DNA from: Desulfobaculum bizertense DSM 18034
GTDB lineage: Bacteria > Desulfobacterota > Desulfovibrionia > Desulfovibrionales > Desulfovibrionaceae
Direction of reading: 5' to 3'
DNA: 64,000 nt
Assembly (NCBI RefSeq): GCF_900167065.1
Contig: NZ_FUYA01000006.1
Span: 124,001-188,000 of the forward strand
This document shows positions 55,151-63,492 of the stretch, piece by piece. The notes under the pieces are model-generated. The model ran no database searches, had not been told where the DNA came from, and saw only the letters and a program-made list of their open reading frames with translations. Both the position numbers and the translations under genes were made by a program. Within the stretch, counting starts at the first letter, position 1. The number at the start of each line of letters is the position of its first letter.

Positions 55151-57490
55151 GTGCCCAAGACTCTGATTGTGGCAGAAAAACCCTCGGTAGCAAAAGAAAT
55201 TGCAAAAGTATTGGACGTTCGCGGTACTCGTGGCGACGGTTTTATTGCCAATGGGCAATACGTTGTCACCTGGGCAGTTGGGCATCTCGTCAACATTGCC
55301 GAACCCGAAGAACAGAATGAAGACTGGGCCGGGCGCTGGAGCATGAACCAGCTCCCCATGATTCCCTCCCGCTTCAAGCTTGCTGTCCTGCCCAAAACCA
55401 CCCGGCAGTTTGAAATCGTCAAGCGCTTCATGTCCGCAGACGATGTCGACACCGTTGTCAACGCCACTGACGCCGGGCGCGAGGGTGAACTCATCTTTCG
55501 CCGCATTTTTTTGATGGCGGGATGCACCAAGCCTATCAAGCGTCTCTGGGCCAACGACATGACCGAGCAGGGTCTCAAAAAAGCCCTCGCCAGCATGGAA
55601 TCCGGGGAAGCCAAGCGCAATCTTGGTCTCGCCGCCTTTGCCCGCGCTGAGGCAGACTGGCTCATCGGCATGAACTATTCCCGTCTCTTCACGCTCAAGG
55701 ACCACTCCCTTGTCACTGTCGGTCGCGTTCAGACCCCTGTCCTCAAGCTTATTGTCGACCGGCGGCAGGAAATCGAGCACTTTGTCCCCCGCAATTACTG
55801 GACTGTCGAAGCAACTCTTGCCCACGGTGAAGACAGTTTTTCCGCCCAGTGGTACTGCCCCCCTGAGCGCTCCGAGTCCCGCATAGACAAAGAAGAAGAC
55901 GCCGCCGCCATTGTCGAGCGCTGCACAGACACGCAGGGCGCTGTCGAGAGCACCAAGTCTCGCAAAGGGCAGCAGAAGCCACCGCTTCTTTTTGACCTCA
56001 CCACGCTTCAGCGTGAGGCCAACTCTCGTTACGGCCTTTCCGCAAAGGACACTCTCGCCATTGCGCAGGCCCTGTACGAGCAGAAAAAGCTCCTCACCTA
56101 TCCGCGAACTGACTCGCGCTATCTGACAAAAGATGTCTTCAACGAATGCCTGTCGCACATGCGCGCGGTCTATCACGAATTTCCCGAAATTACGCCCCTT
56201 GCTGCCGAGCGCATCAAGGATGGCAAGCCCAAGAATTTCGCCTGTGTGAATGACAAAAAAGTCTCCGACCATCATGCAATCATTCCCACAGCCAAGCGGC
56301 CAGTTAAATCCGCTCTCAGTGAAAACGAATGGCGTATTTATGAGATGGTCAGCCGCCGTTTCGTCGCAGCCTTTTTGCCGCCCGTTCAGTATGCCTCCAG
56401 CACCATCTGGGTGCTCATTGACGAGCAGCCATTCAAGGCCACAGGCAAAGTCTTTAAGGACAAGGGATGGCTCGTGGCTGAGCCGTGGCGCACAGCAAAG
56501 GACAACCCGCTTCCGGCCCTGCGAAAAGGCTCAAAAGTTACTGCCGAATCACTCAAGGCCCCCAGTCATCAGACCAAGCCACCAGCGCATTTCACTGACG
56601 CCAGCCTTCTTGCCGCCATGGAAACCGCAGGCAAGCTTGTCGAAGATGACGAACTTCGCGAAGCCATGAAGGAACGCGGTCTCGGGACTCCCGCGACCCG
56701 TGCTCAGATTATTGAAACCCTTCTCGCCCGCTCTTACGTTGAAAAAGACAAAAAGAAACTCGTCGCGACAGACACAGGCCGCCACGTCATTGACGTCATT
56801 TCTCAGCATCTCCCCGATGTCACCTCTCCTGAGCTGACAGGCGACTGGGAAAAGAAACTCGGCGACATTGAACGCGGGGACTTTACCTATCCTGAATTCA
56901 TGCACGAAATTCGCGATTCCGTGTATCGAAACGTCCGCGGAATCAAGAACTATCAGGCCTATGACAAAGACGGCTTCCCTACCGCCCCGCCTGCGAATCC
57001 CGTTGCCCCGGTCTCTGACTATCGCGCAGGTGCCCCGCGCCCCGCTCGTCAGCAGTATGACCGCGATGGCTTTCCCATAGTCTCTTCCGCGCAGCCCGCG
57101 GCCACCGTGCAGCAGGGTGCTGGTGTTGCTTTTTATGACGACAACGGTTTCCCCATTGAATCCGCATCTTCGACCACAAAGCCCACGCGCAAGGAAAAAC
57201 CACTCCCCACCCGCGTCGAGCATGAAGGCGAAGTCGTCGGCGTCTGCCCTTCCTGTGGCAAAAACGTCCTCGTTCACGCCGATGCCTACATTTGCGAAGC
57301 CGACCCCTCTTGCCCCTTTCGCATCCCACGCGATGCCTTCGGCGGTGAAATCACAATGAATCAGGCCGCTGACCTCCTCTCCAAAGGCAGAACTTTCAAG
57401 CGCGGGCGCTTCGTCTCAAAGAAAGGAAAGCGCTTCAACGCTCACCTCGAACTCGACGGCTCCCGCGTCGCTTTACGATTTAAAGATTAA
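55151..57490 (+). CDS. topB: DNA topoisomerase III (type IA)
   Basis: 779 residues from GTG 55151, 10 bases after GGAGG. TOPRIM domain with TLIVAEKPSVAKEIA and DAGREGELIFR; catalytic Y317 in YPRTDSRYL; GRVQTPVLKLIV and the later GLGTPATRAQIIETL complete the core. It relaxes negative supercoils and decatenates DNA. After the core comes a proline-rich linker with three YDxDGFP-type motifs (residues 604, 636 and 662), then a C-terminal zinc-ribbon-like module (C699, C702, about C714 and C719) of the kind seen in many topoisomerase III chains. The stop abuts repeat copy F. Confidence 0.93.
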   Translation: MPKTLIVAEKPSVAKEIAKVLDVRGTRGDGFIANGQYVVTWAVGHLVNIAEPEEQNEDWAGRWSMNQLPMIPSRFKLAVLPKTTRQFEIVKRFMSADDVDTVVNATDAGREGELIFRRIFLMAGCTKPIKRLWANDMTEQGLKKALASMESGEAKRNLGLAAFARAEADWLIGMNYSRLFTLKDHSLVTVGRVQTPVLKLIVDRRQEIEHFVPRNYWTVEATLAHGEDSFSAQWYCPPERSESRIDKEEDAAAIVERCTDTQGAVESTKSRKGQQKPPLLFDLTTLQREANSRYGLSAKDTLAIAQALYEQKKLLTYPRTDSRYLTKDVFNECLSHMRAVYHEFPEITPLAAERIKDGKPKNFACVNDKKVSDHHAIIPTAKRPVKSALSENEWRIYEMVSRRFVAAFLPPVQYASSTIWVLIDEQPFKATGKVFKDKGWLVAEPWRTAKDNPLPALRKGSKVTAESLKAPSHQTKPPAHFTDASLLAAMETAGKLVEDDELREAMKERGLGTPATRAQIIETLLARSYVEKDKKKLVATDTGRHVIDVISQHLPDVTSPELTGDWEKKLGDIERGDFTYPEFMHEIRDSVYRNVRGIKNYQAYDKDGFPTAPPANPVAPVSDYRAGAPRPARQQYDRDGFPIVSSAQPAATVQQGAGVAFYDDNGFPIESASSTTKPTRKEKPLPTRVEHEGEVVGVCPSCGKNVLVHADAYICEADPSCPFRIPRDAFGGEITMNQAADLLSKGRTFKRGRFVSKKGKRFNAHLELDGSRVALRFKD

Positions 57491-57502
57491 GCGGGGGAGG
57501 TT

Positions 57503-57953
57503 ACGAGACTCCGTCTCGTGCTCTGCAAGGGGCGCCGCCCCTTGACCCCGCCCAAGGACGAGGCCCTTGGGAATCCCGCTTTCGCCCAAAATTTAAGGGC
57601 CGGATGTGTGAAAGCCGTTGGCTTTCCCTTACATCCGGCCCTTAAATTTTGGCCTAGTGGGCGTTTCCCTAACGCGTGTTCTTCTGCCTTTTCCAGACCG
57701 CACTTATTCCTTTTGAACGCCGAAAGGCGTTCAAAAGGAATGGTGGCAACTCACGGGAAAGAGAAAGAGGCTCTCGACGCTATCCCCATTAAGTTTAAAA
57801 GCCGTGCAAGCGAAGCTTGCACGGCTTTTAAACTTAATGGGGATACGTAAGGGAATCATTCCCTTACGCGGGGGTTTGGGGGCTGGCCCCCAATCTTCTT
57901 CCCACCCGCCCATCCAGCCCTATCGGGCTGGGGCTGGTCCCCAACTTCTTCCC
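57503..57953 (+). repeat. Convergent-junction hairpin repeat, copy F
   Basis: Between convergent topB and the CLC gene. H1 57503-57519, H2 57526-57544, H3 57551-57571, H4 57586-57652 (22 bp perfect), H5 57706-57741 (16 bp perfect, arms ATTCCTTTTGAACGCC and its complement, capped by a GAAA tetraloop), H6 57781-57845, H7 57846-57868, H8 57876-57893, H9 CCAGCCC/GGGCTGG 57914-57931. H6 here is a perfect 31-bp stem with a GAA loop inside the constant apex GCGAAGC. C-runs at 57887-57911 make a quadruplex-type motif on the minus strand, which the CLC transcript would carry right after its stop. Confidence 0.95.
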
Positions 57954-57955
57954 AT

Positions 57956-59746
57956 TTACTTAGGAATAGCGGAGATAGCGTTCTTGTAGGCGCCGAAGAC
58001 GTCTTCACGATTAAGGAGGCCGAGAATGGTATTTGGTTCCTTGGGGTGAACGACGGGGATCTGCCCATAGTTGGTGTCGACGAATTTCATTAAGGCAGTG
58101 TAGAGGTCGTCAGTCGGGACGAGAGTGACGGGCTTTCCGGCAAGCTCGCGCACGACGATGAGGTCGAAAAGACAGGTTTCGTAGAGCACCTGCCGCACGT
58201 CTTTCATGCCCAAAATTCCGGTAATTTCGCCTTCATGGTTCTTGATGGGGAAATAGAGTTCGTTGGTTCCGACGATGATGTCAGTCAACGCCTTGAGGGT
58301 CGTTCCTTCCTCAAGGGTAGTAACACGCCCGGGGCGGTAGAAATCTTTTACGGAAAGGTTTTCAAGAACGTTGATCGTCATGTCCTCAATGTGGGCAGGC
58401 GATTCAAATTTATTCTCGACCTGATTCTCGTAAAGAGAGGTTTTTTTGCCGAGCACGATGCACACAACGCTGGCGAGCATCAATGGGGCGAGCAGCCCGT
58501 AGCCCTGCGTCAGCTCACAGACCATAATCATGGGGCCAATGGGGGCGTTGGCAACGCCAGCAAAAAAGGCAGCCATACCGACGAGCACATAGCCACCGGG
58601 CTGCGTGACAGTCGCGGGAAAATACTTGTGGGCAATAGCACCGACGAGACCGCCGCTCATGCCACCGACAAACAGGGCGGGGGCAAACATGCCGCCACTC
58701 ATACCGGAGCCAATGGTCACCGCAGTGGCAAGAGTCTTGCCGATGAGGATGGCAAACATGATGGAGATAGCAAGCTCACCCTTGATAGCGAGTTCAAGCC
58801 AGCCGTAGCCACCGGTCAAAAGCTGCGGAAAGGCCATGCCGAGCAGGCCCATGCATAAGCCACCAAGGCCGAGCGTCCAGATGAGGCCAACCTTGAGATT
58901 AATTTTCTCAAAGACGTTGAATTTTATGAACTCAAATGTACGGATGTAAAACCAGCCGACAAAGGAGCAAAAAAACGCGAGCAGGACATAAAAGGGAAGC
59001 TCAAGGGCATTGGTAAACTGAAAAGTAGGAATGCCGAAAATCGGTGTTGTCCCGAAAAAGAGGGAGAACAGAGAATAGGCAATGACCGAAGAAATAACCG
59101 CAGGCAAAACCGCTTCGGACTCAAAGTCTTCTTTGTAGATAACTTCGATAGCGGTCAGTGCGCCACCAAGGGGGGCGCGAAAAATAGCGCCAAGACCGCC
59201 AGCAGCACCTGCGAGCAGGAGAATCCGACGTTCCTTGGTGGTGAGGTGAAACCGGTCAGAAATGAAGGAACCAATAGTTGCGCCCATCTGAGAAATTGGT
59301 CCTTCGCGCCCTGCACTGCCGCCGGTTGCAATCGTCAGGATTGCAGTCAGGCCCTTAATGAGACCGACTTTGAATGGAATTTTCCCTTCACCGTGATGAA
59401 AGGCCCGAATCATGGAGTCAGTCCCGTCGGTGCCATTCCCGACGGAGCCGGGAATATAGCGAGCGACGAGCCATCCCGTGAGCAAACCCACGGCAGTGGT
59501 CATGATAGGGATGAGCCACGGGCGATAGGCACCCGCAACACCGTGAAAGATTTCTTCGCCAGCGGGGGCGGGGAGGGTCAGACCTGCAAACTTGTGAATA
59601 AACACAAACTTGAGAAACTCGACGCCAGTAAAAAAGAAGACGGCGGCGAGGCCGGAAAAGACTCCGACGGCAAGGGAGATTCCAATCCAGCGAAGGGTAA
59701 TTCCGCTAAACATGGAATAGAGTGTTTTCAGGGCGCGTGATGGCAT
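57956..59746 (-). CDS. CLC-family chloride channel/antiporter with C-terminal CBS pair
   Basis: 596 residues. Ten or more membrane helices, gating glutamate E148 in GSAGREGP (143-150), and GSGMSGGMFAPALFVGG in the second half. The usual GSGIP chloride-binding motif is not seen; the place holds PGSVGNGTDG, so anion choice may differ. Residues about 450-595 form two CBS domains (VTTLEEGTTLKALTDIIV, VTLVPTDDLYTALMKFVD), likely nucleotide sensors. It lies 3 bp after ribF and has a weak ribosome site, so it is probably coupled to ribF. Role: anion/proton exchange across the inner membrane, perhaps in pH or osmotic response. Confidence 0.9.
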   Translation of the reverse strand: MPSRALKTLYSMFSGITLRWIGISLAVGVFSGLAAVFFFTGVEFLKFVFIHKFAGLTLPAPAGEEIFHGVAGAYRPWLIPIMTTAVGLLTGWLVARYIPGSVGNGTDGTDSMIRAFHHGEGKIPFKVGLIKGLTAILTIATGGSAGREGPISQMGATIGSFISDRFHLTTKERRILLLAGAAGGLGAIFRAPLGGALTAIEVIYKEDFESEAVLPAVISSVIAYSLFSLFFGTTPIFGIPTFQFTNALELPFYVLLAFFCSFVGWFYIRTFEFIKFNVFEKINLKVGLIWTLGLGGLCMGLLGMAFPQLLTGGYGWLELAIKGELAISIMFAILIGKTLATAVTIGSGMSGGMFAPALFVGGMSGGLVGAIAHKYFPATVTQPGGYVLVGMAAFFAGVANAPIGPMIMVCELTQGYGLLAPLMLASVVCIVLGKKTSLYENQVENKFESPAHIEDMTINVLENLSVKDFYRPGRVTTLEEGTTLKALTDIIVGTNELYFPIKNHEGEITGILGMKDVRQVLYETCLFDLIVVRELAGKPVTLVPTDDLYTALMKFVDTNYGQIPVVHPKEPNTILGLLNREDVFGAYKNAISAIPK

Positions 59747-59749
59747 GAT

Positions 59750-60691
59750 TTACAGCTGTGCTTCTGAGCTGGACAGGATCTTTCGGCTCAGGGCAATATC
59801 CTTGTCGATTTGCTCTGTCAGTTCCTGCGGTCCGTTAAATTTTTTCTCTGATCGAAGTCGCTGGACAAAGCGAACCGTCAGATCGTCGCCATAAATATCT
59901 CCGTCAAAGTCCAGAATGTGAACCTCGACTGAAATGGCGTCATTGCCGAATGTCGGGTTGTATCCAATGTTCGCAACACCGGGACGGGTCACGTCATTGA
60001 GAGTTGTCCATACGGCATAGACTCCCAGACCGGGACACAGCTCGTCGACCAGACGCAAGTTTGCCGTGGGGAAGCCAAGAAGGCGACCGCCACGGTTCGC
60101 GCCATGCTCAATTTCGCCGCGCACCGTATAAAAGCGTCCAAGCAGGGGACGAGCGTCCCATACTTGGCCCTTATTCACAAGGTCACGAATTCTCGTGGAG
60201 CTGACGACCGCACTGTCATACATGTATGGGCCAACGCGTTCGACGCCAAAACTGTATTTCTGTCCGAGGGCACACAGCATTTCATAATTACCTGCGCGGC
60301 CTTTGCCAAAGGCGTAGTCATATCCAATGACAAGTTCCTTGGCTTTAAGGTCACGAACCAGAAAATCGCGTACAAATTCCTCTGGACTCTGAGCGGCAAG
60401 CTCCTTGGTAAACGGCAACACCGCACAATAATCAACATTCATGGCCTGAAGAAGCTGGAGCTTTTGCTCCAGAACGGTGATAAACGGCGGAGTTTTCTTC
60501 CCGGTCAAAACCCGGAGCGGGTGCGGTTCAAATGTGAGGACCACAGAAGCCAGTCCCTTGGACAGGGCTTTCTCTCTGGTGCGCTCAATCAGAAGCTGAT
60601 GTCCTTTGTGGACGCCGTCAAAATTGCCAATTGTTACGCAAGATGCGCTAAAATTTTCTGGAATCTCGTCTATGTGTCTTATGACTCTCAT
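59750..60691 (-). CDS. ribF: Bifunctional riboflavin kinase/FAD synthetase
   Basis: 313 residues from ATG 60691; a frame open to 60757 is not supported. The FMN adenylyltransferase domain (about 1-180) has TIGNFDGVHKGHQ and TFEPHPL; VVSSTRIRDLVNKG follows; the riboflavin kinase domain (about 190-310) has HGANRGGRLLGFPTANL and GYNPTFG. It makes FMN and FAD from riboflavin in the cytoplasm. AAGG lies 9 bases upstream. Divergent from the tRNA-Leu gene. Confidence 0.94.
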   Translation of the reverse strand: MRVIRHIDEIPENFSASCVTIGNFDGVHKGHQLLIERTREKALSKGLASVVLTFEPHPLRVLTGKKTPPFITVLEQKLQLLQAMNVDYCAVLPFTKELAAQSPEEFVRDFLVRDLKAKELVIGYDYAFGKGRAGNYEMLCALGQKYSFGVERVGPYMYDSAVVSSTRIRDLVNKGQVWDARPLLGRFYTVRGEIEHGANRGGRLLGFPTANLRLVDELCPGLGVYAVWTTLNDVTRPGVANIGYNPTFGNDAISVEVHILDFDGDIYGDDLTVRFVQRLRSEKKFNGPQELTEQIDKDIALSRKILSSSEAQL

Positions 60692-60835
60692 GTGGTGAAG
60701 CCTTTTTATACGGGGGCTAAAAGCAGAAAGAAGTGCTATCGCAAAAAGGTATCTCATTCAAGCGCTGGTGAGCAACCATTCAAAAGAGAAGCTGCTACGC
60801 GTTGAAGATTAATTAAAAAAAAGATAAAAAAAGAC

Positions 60836-60866
60836 TTGCCAAAGCGAAAGGATGGGGGCTATAGGA
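60836..60866 (+). promoter_or_regulatory. Likely promoter of tRNA-Leu
   Basis: TTGCCA (60836-60841) and TATAGG (60860-60865) with an 18-bp spacer, ending 15 bp before the tRNA. The G-rich stretch after the -10 may be a stringent-type discriminator. Confidence 0.55.
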
Positions 60867-60880
60867 TTCCTCCATCGAGT

Positions 60881-60967
60881 GCCGAAGTGGTGGAATTGGT
60901 AGACACGCTAGGTTCAGGGTCTAGTGAGCGTTTGCTCGTGGGAGTTCGACTCTCCCCTTCGGCACCA
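60881..60967 (+). tRNA. tRNA-Leu (anticodon CAG)
   Basis: 87 nt. Acceptor stem GCCGAAG/CTTCGGC with discriminator A and encoded CCA (60965-60967), D arm with GGAATTGGTAGAC, anticodon stem CTAGG/TCTAG with loop TTCAGGG (anticodon CAG), a long class II variable arm (GAGC/GCTC) and T arm GGGAG/CTCCC with loop TTCGACT. It reads CTG codons. Confidence 0.97.
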
Positions 60968-60978
60968 CTCGAAAATAT

Positions 60979-61010
60979 AAGCTTCTGACGCAGTCAGAAG
61001 CTTTTTTTTT
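60979..61010 (+). terminator. Terminator of tRNA-Leu
   Basis: 11-bp stem AAGCTTCTGAC (60979-60989) / GTCAGAAGCTT (60993-61003) with a GCA loop, followed by TTTTTTT. Confidence 0.93.
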
Positions 61011-61420
61011 GGCCTGCCGCCGCATCTTTTTCGCCTCCACACAGAAAAACATATATCTTCTGTCCCTTTCTCTATAATCCCAGTCTTGGGGCTATGAGCA
61101 ACGCGTATGCCCGTCCCAAAAGGATTTTTCCTCTCTTTCAATACGTTTCATAAAGCATATGAAAATACAATGATTCATTGCGTCAAAGAAAGAAAAAACT
61201 TTTTGCGCAGAGAAAGAGAAAAAAGAAGAGAAAAAATCACCTGCCTCTCTCCATTAAAAAAGATTTATGAAGCAGATCAGAGTTTAGTAAACTCATAAAG
61301 TTCTGCCTGAGCCTTCATCAAGAAAACTCTCCCGCATTGATTTTTCGCTTTTTTATTGTAAGAGCTGCATCATTATCATTTTCATGATGAAGCCTTTAGA
61401 GATGAATGGAGAGAAAACAC
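61011..61420 (+). other. Leader region of the TonB receptor gene
   Basis: About 410 bp. It is AT-rich and purine-rich in the middle (61180-61240) and has no recognisable gene and no cobalamin riboswitch. The Fur-like site at 61366-61384 is the only clear signal. The receptor promoter should lie near or overlap it. Confidence 0.55.
61366..61384. promoter_or_regulatory. Fur-box-like operator
   Basis: The 19-mer TGCATCATTATCATTTTCA (61366-61384), on the other strand TGAAAATGATAATGATGCA, matches most positions of the Fur consensus (repeated GATAAT-type hexamers). It extends into an inverted repeat CATCAT/ATGATG (61368-61373 and 61384-61389). It stands 37 bp before the receptor start codon, where Fur or a related metal repressor would block transcription. 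Confidence 0.6.
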
Positions 61421-63487
61421 ATGATGAAGAAAAGCGCCCTGCTTCTTTTTGTCGCATTGCTTACGCTGCCATCGCTTGGTTTTGCTGCAGAGCAAGCCAC
61501 CGCAAAGAGCGATACCAGCTTTGAGCTTGGCGAGGTGCTTGTCTCTGGTGAAAAGCTGTCTGTTGTTGAACAGGCAGGCACTGTTGACGTCATCACCGCA
61601 GAAGAGATCAAAAATTCTGGAGCACGTAACGTCGCAGAGGCTCTGGACCTTGTTCCGGGTGTCACCGTCCGCACCGGAGCCGAGGGAACTCCGCGCATCG
61701 ACATCCGCGGCCTGCGTACCCGCAATGTCATCCTGCTTCTTGATGGTGTTCCGATGAACTCCACCTACGACAACCAGTGGACACCGGACGCCATCCCAGC
61801 CGATTACATTTCTGAAATCAAAATCACCCGTGGTGCAAGCTCTGTTCTGTATGGAGCAGGCGGCAATGCTGGTGTCATTAACATCATCACCAAGAAAGGT
61901 CAGGAAGGTCTTCACGGCCTGATCGGCGGCGAACTGGGCAGTGGTGAATACTACCGCGCCAAGGGAAGCCTGAATGGTGGCACAGACAAGCTTCGTTTCA
62001 ACAGCTATTATGTCTTTGAAACCCGCGATCACTTCCCCCTGTCTGGCAGCTTCAACGAAACTGCGCTTCAGGACAGTGGCGAACGCGTGAATAGCGATGA
62101 TGAAAAGAACAATATCTACGCAAACCTTCTTTACGACGCCACAGACAGCACCAAGCTGGGCCTGACCGTATCGTACTGGGACCGCAGCTACGGTATTCCC
62201 CCGGCGACGACCAAAAACGACGGTTACATCAAAAAGCCCAAGTACGACCGCTACGACAACATTTCTGGAAACCTTGTCCAGCTCCTCGTGCAGCACGAGT
62301 TCTCTGATGCCCTGAGCATGAAGGCTTCTGCCTTTATGAACAATCAGGAAGAGGACCGCAGCCGCTACGACGACGACAGCTACTCCACCCAGAAAAAGAA
62401 TGGCGCCTACAACCAGACATCCTACACGGAAATCTTCGGTGGCAACCTGATTGGCACCTATGACGCCAAAGAATACGGCACCATCAATCTCTCGCTTTCC
62501 GCAAAGCAGAGCCACTGGAAGCTGGATTCCGAAGTCTATAAAGAATCCACAAGCGGTTCTGGTTCTGGCTCCGGCGGCGGCCATGGTGGTGGACACGGCG
62601 GAGGCTCTGGAAGCTCCAGCACAGCAGCCAGCAGTGGCAAATTTGTTGGTCACGACGAGAGCAAAAACCTCGACGAGTACAACATCGCCACAGAATACGA
62701 AGTTCGCCCCACAGAAAAGCTTGGTCTGGTTGCTGGCATTGGCTGGCACGCACTGAAAAAAATCACCTACGGCGACGACGAGTCTGACTACAGCTACCTG
62801 CTCGGTGCAAACTATGATCTCACCGACGCAACAAGCCTGCACGTCAACCATGCCCGCAAGGTGCGCTTCCCCTCTGTCAAAGAGCTGTACGACACTGACT
62901 CTGGCAATGCTGACCTTCATGCCGAAGTGACCCGTCACTACGAAGCAGGCGTCCGCCACAATTTCCGCTCCGTTGATACCGAGCTGGATGTGACAGGCTT
63001 CTACATCGAGGCAGATGACTTCATCGAAAAAGACGTCAACAAGGTCTCCCAGAACTTTGAGGAATACAGCTTCCGAGGATTCGAAACATCTGTGGTCAAC
63101 CGTTCCATTACGAACCTGACCCTGAAAGCATCCTACACCTACCTTGATGCCCGCAACGAATCTGACAGCGCCGAAATCGTTGAGCTGCAGTACCGTCCCC
63201 GCAACAAGGCTGGCGTCGAAGCTACATACACAGCCCCCTGTGGTGCCAAGCTCTATGCGTCCTGGCTCTACGTGGATGGCCAGTATCACTACAGCTCCGA
63301 CGGCAAGGACAAGTCCCTGCTCAAGACCTACAACCTCGTGGACCTCAAGGTCAGCAAAGCCTTCTTTGATGACAGCCTCGAAGTCTACGCAGGTGCCCGC
63401 AACCTCTTTGACGAGGACTACGAAGAAAGCTACTCCATCCCGCAGGCTGGACGCACCTTCTACCTCGGCACCGAATACAGGTTCTAA
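61421..63487 (+). CDS. TonB-dependent outer-membrane receptor with Gly-His-rich loop
   Basis: 688 residues. Signal peptide (cleavage near 24, GFAAEQ), TonB-box-like LGEVLVSGEK, plug domain (about 40-155) with IDIRGLRTRNVILLLDGVPM and SSVLYGAGGNAGVINIIT, and a 22-strand barrel ending in an aromatic residue (GTEYRF). An extracellular loop at about 378-406 is almost all Gly, Ser and His (GGGHGGGHGGG), absent from usual receptors and suited to binding a metal. GGAG lies 9 bases before ATG 61421. It is followed 5 bp later by an ECF-type ATPase, and preceded by a Fur-like box. Substrate: a metal or metal complex (nickel, cobalt, zinc, iron or cobalamin); not decidable. Confidence 0.9.
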   Translation: MMKKSALLLFVALLTLPSLGFAAEQATAKSDTSFELGEVLVSGEKLSVVEQAGTVDVITAEEIKNSGARNVAEALDLVPGVTVRTGAEGTPRIDIRGLRTRNVILLLDGVPMNSTYDNQWTPDAIPADYISEIKITRGASSVLYGAGGNAGVINIITKKGQEGLHGLIGGELGSGEYYRAKGSLNGGTDKLRFNSYYVFETRDHFPLSGSFNETALQDSGERVNSDDEKNNIYANLLYDATDSTKLGLTVSYWDRSYGIPPATTKNDGYIKKPKYDRYDNISGNLVQLLVQHEFSDALSMKASAFMNNQEEDRSRYDDDSYSTQKKNGAYNQTSYTEIFGGNLIGTYDAKEYGTINLSLSAKQSHWKLDSEVYKESTSGSGSGSGGGHGGGHGGGSGSSSTAASSGKFVGHDESKNLDEYNIATEYEVRPTEKLGLVAGIGWHALKKITYGDDESDYSYLLGANYDLTDATSLHVNHARKVRFPSVKELYDTDSGNADLHAEVTRHYEAGVRHNFRSVDTELDVTGFYIEADDFIEKDVNKVSQNFEEYSFRGFETSVVNRSITNLTLKASYTYLDARNESDSAEIVELQYRPRNKAGVEATYTAPCGAKLYASWLYVDGQYHYSSDGKDKSLLKTYNLVDLKVSKAFFDDSLEVYAGARNLFDEDYEESYSIPQAGRTFYLGTEYRF

Positions 63488-63492
63488 ATATC

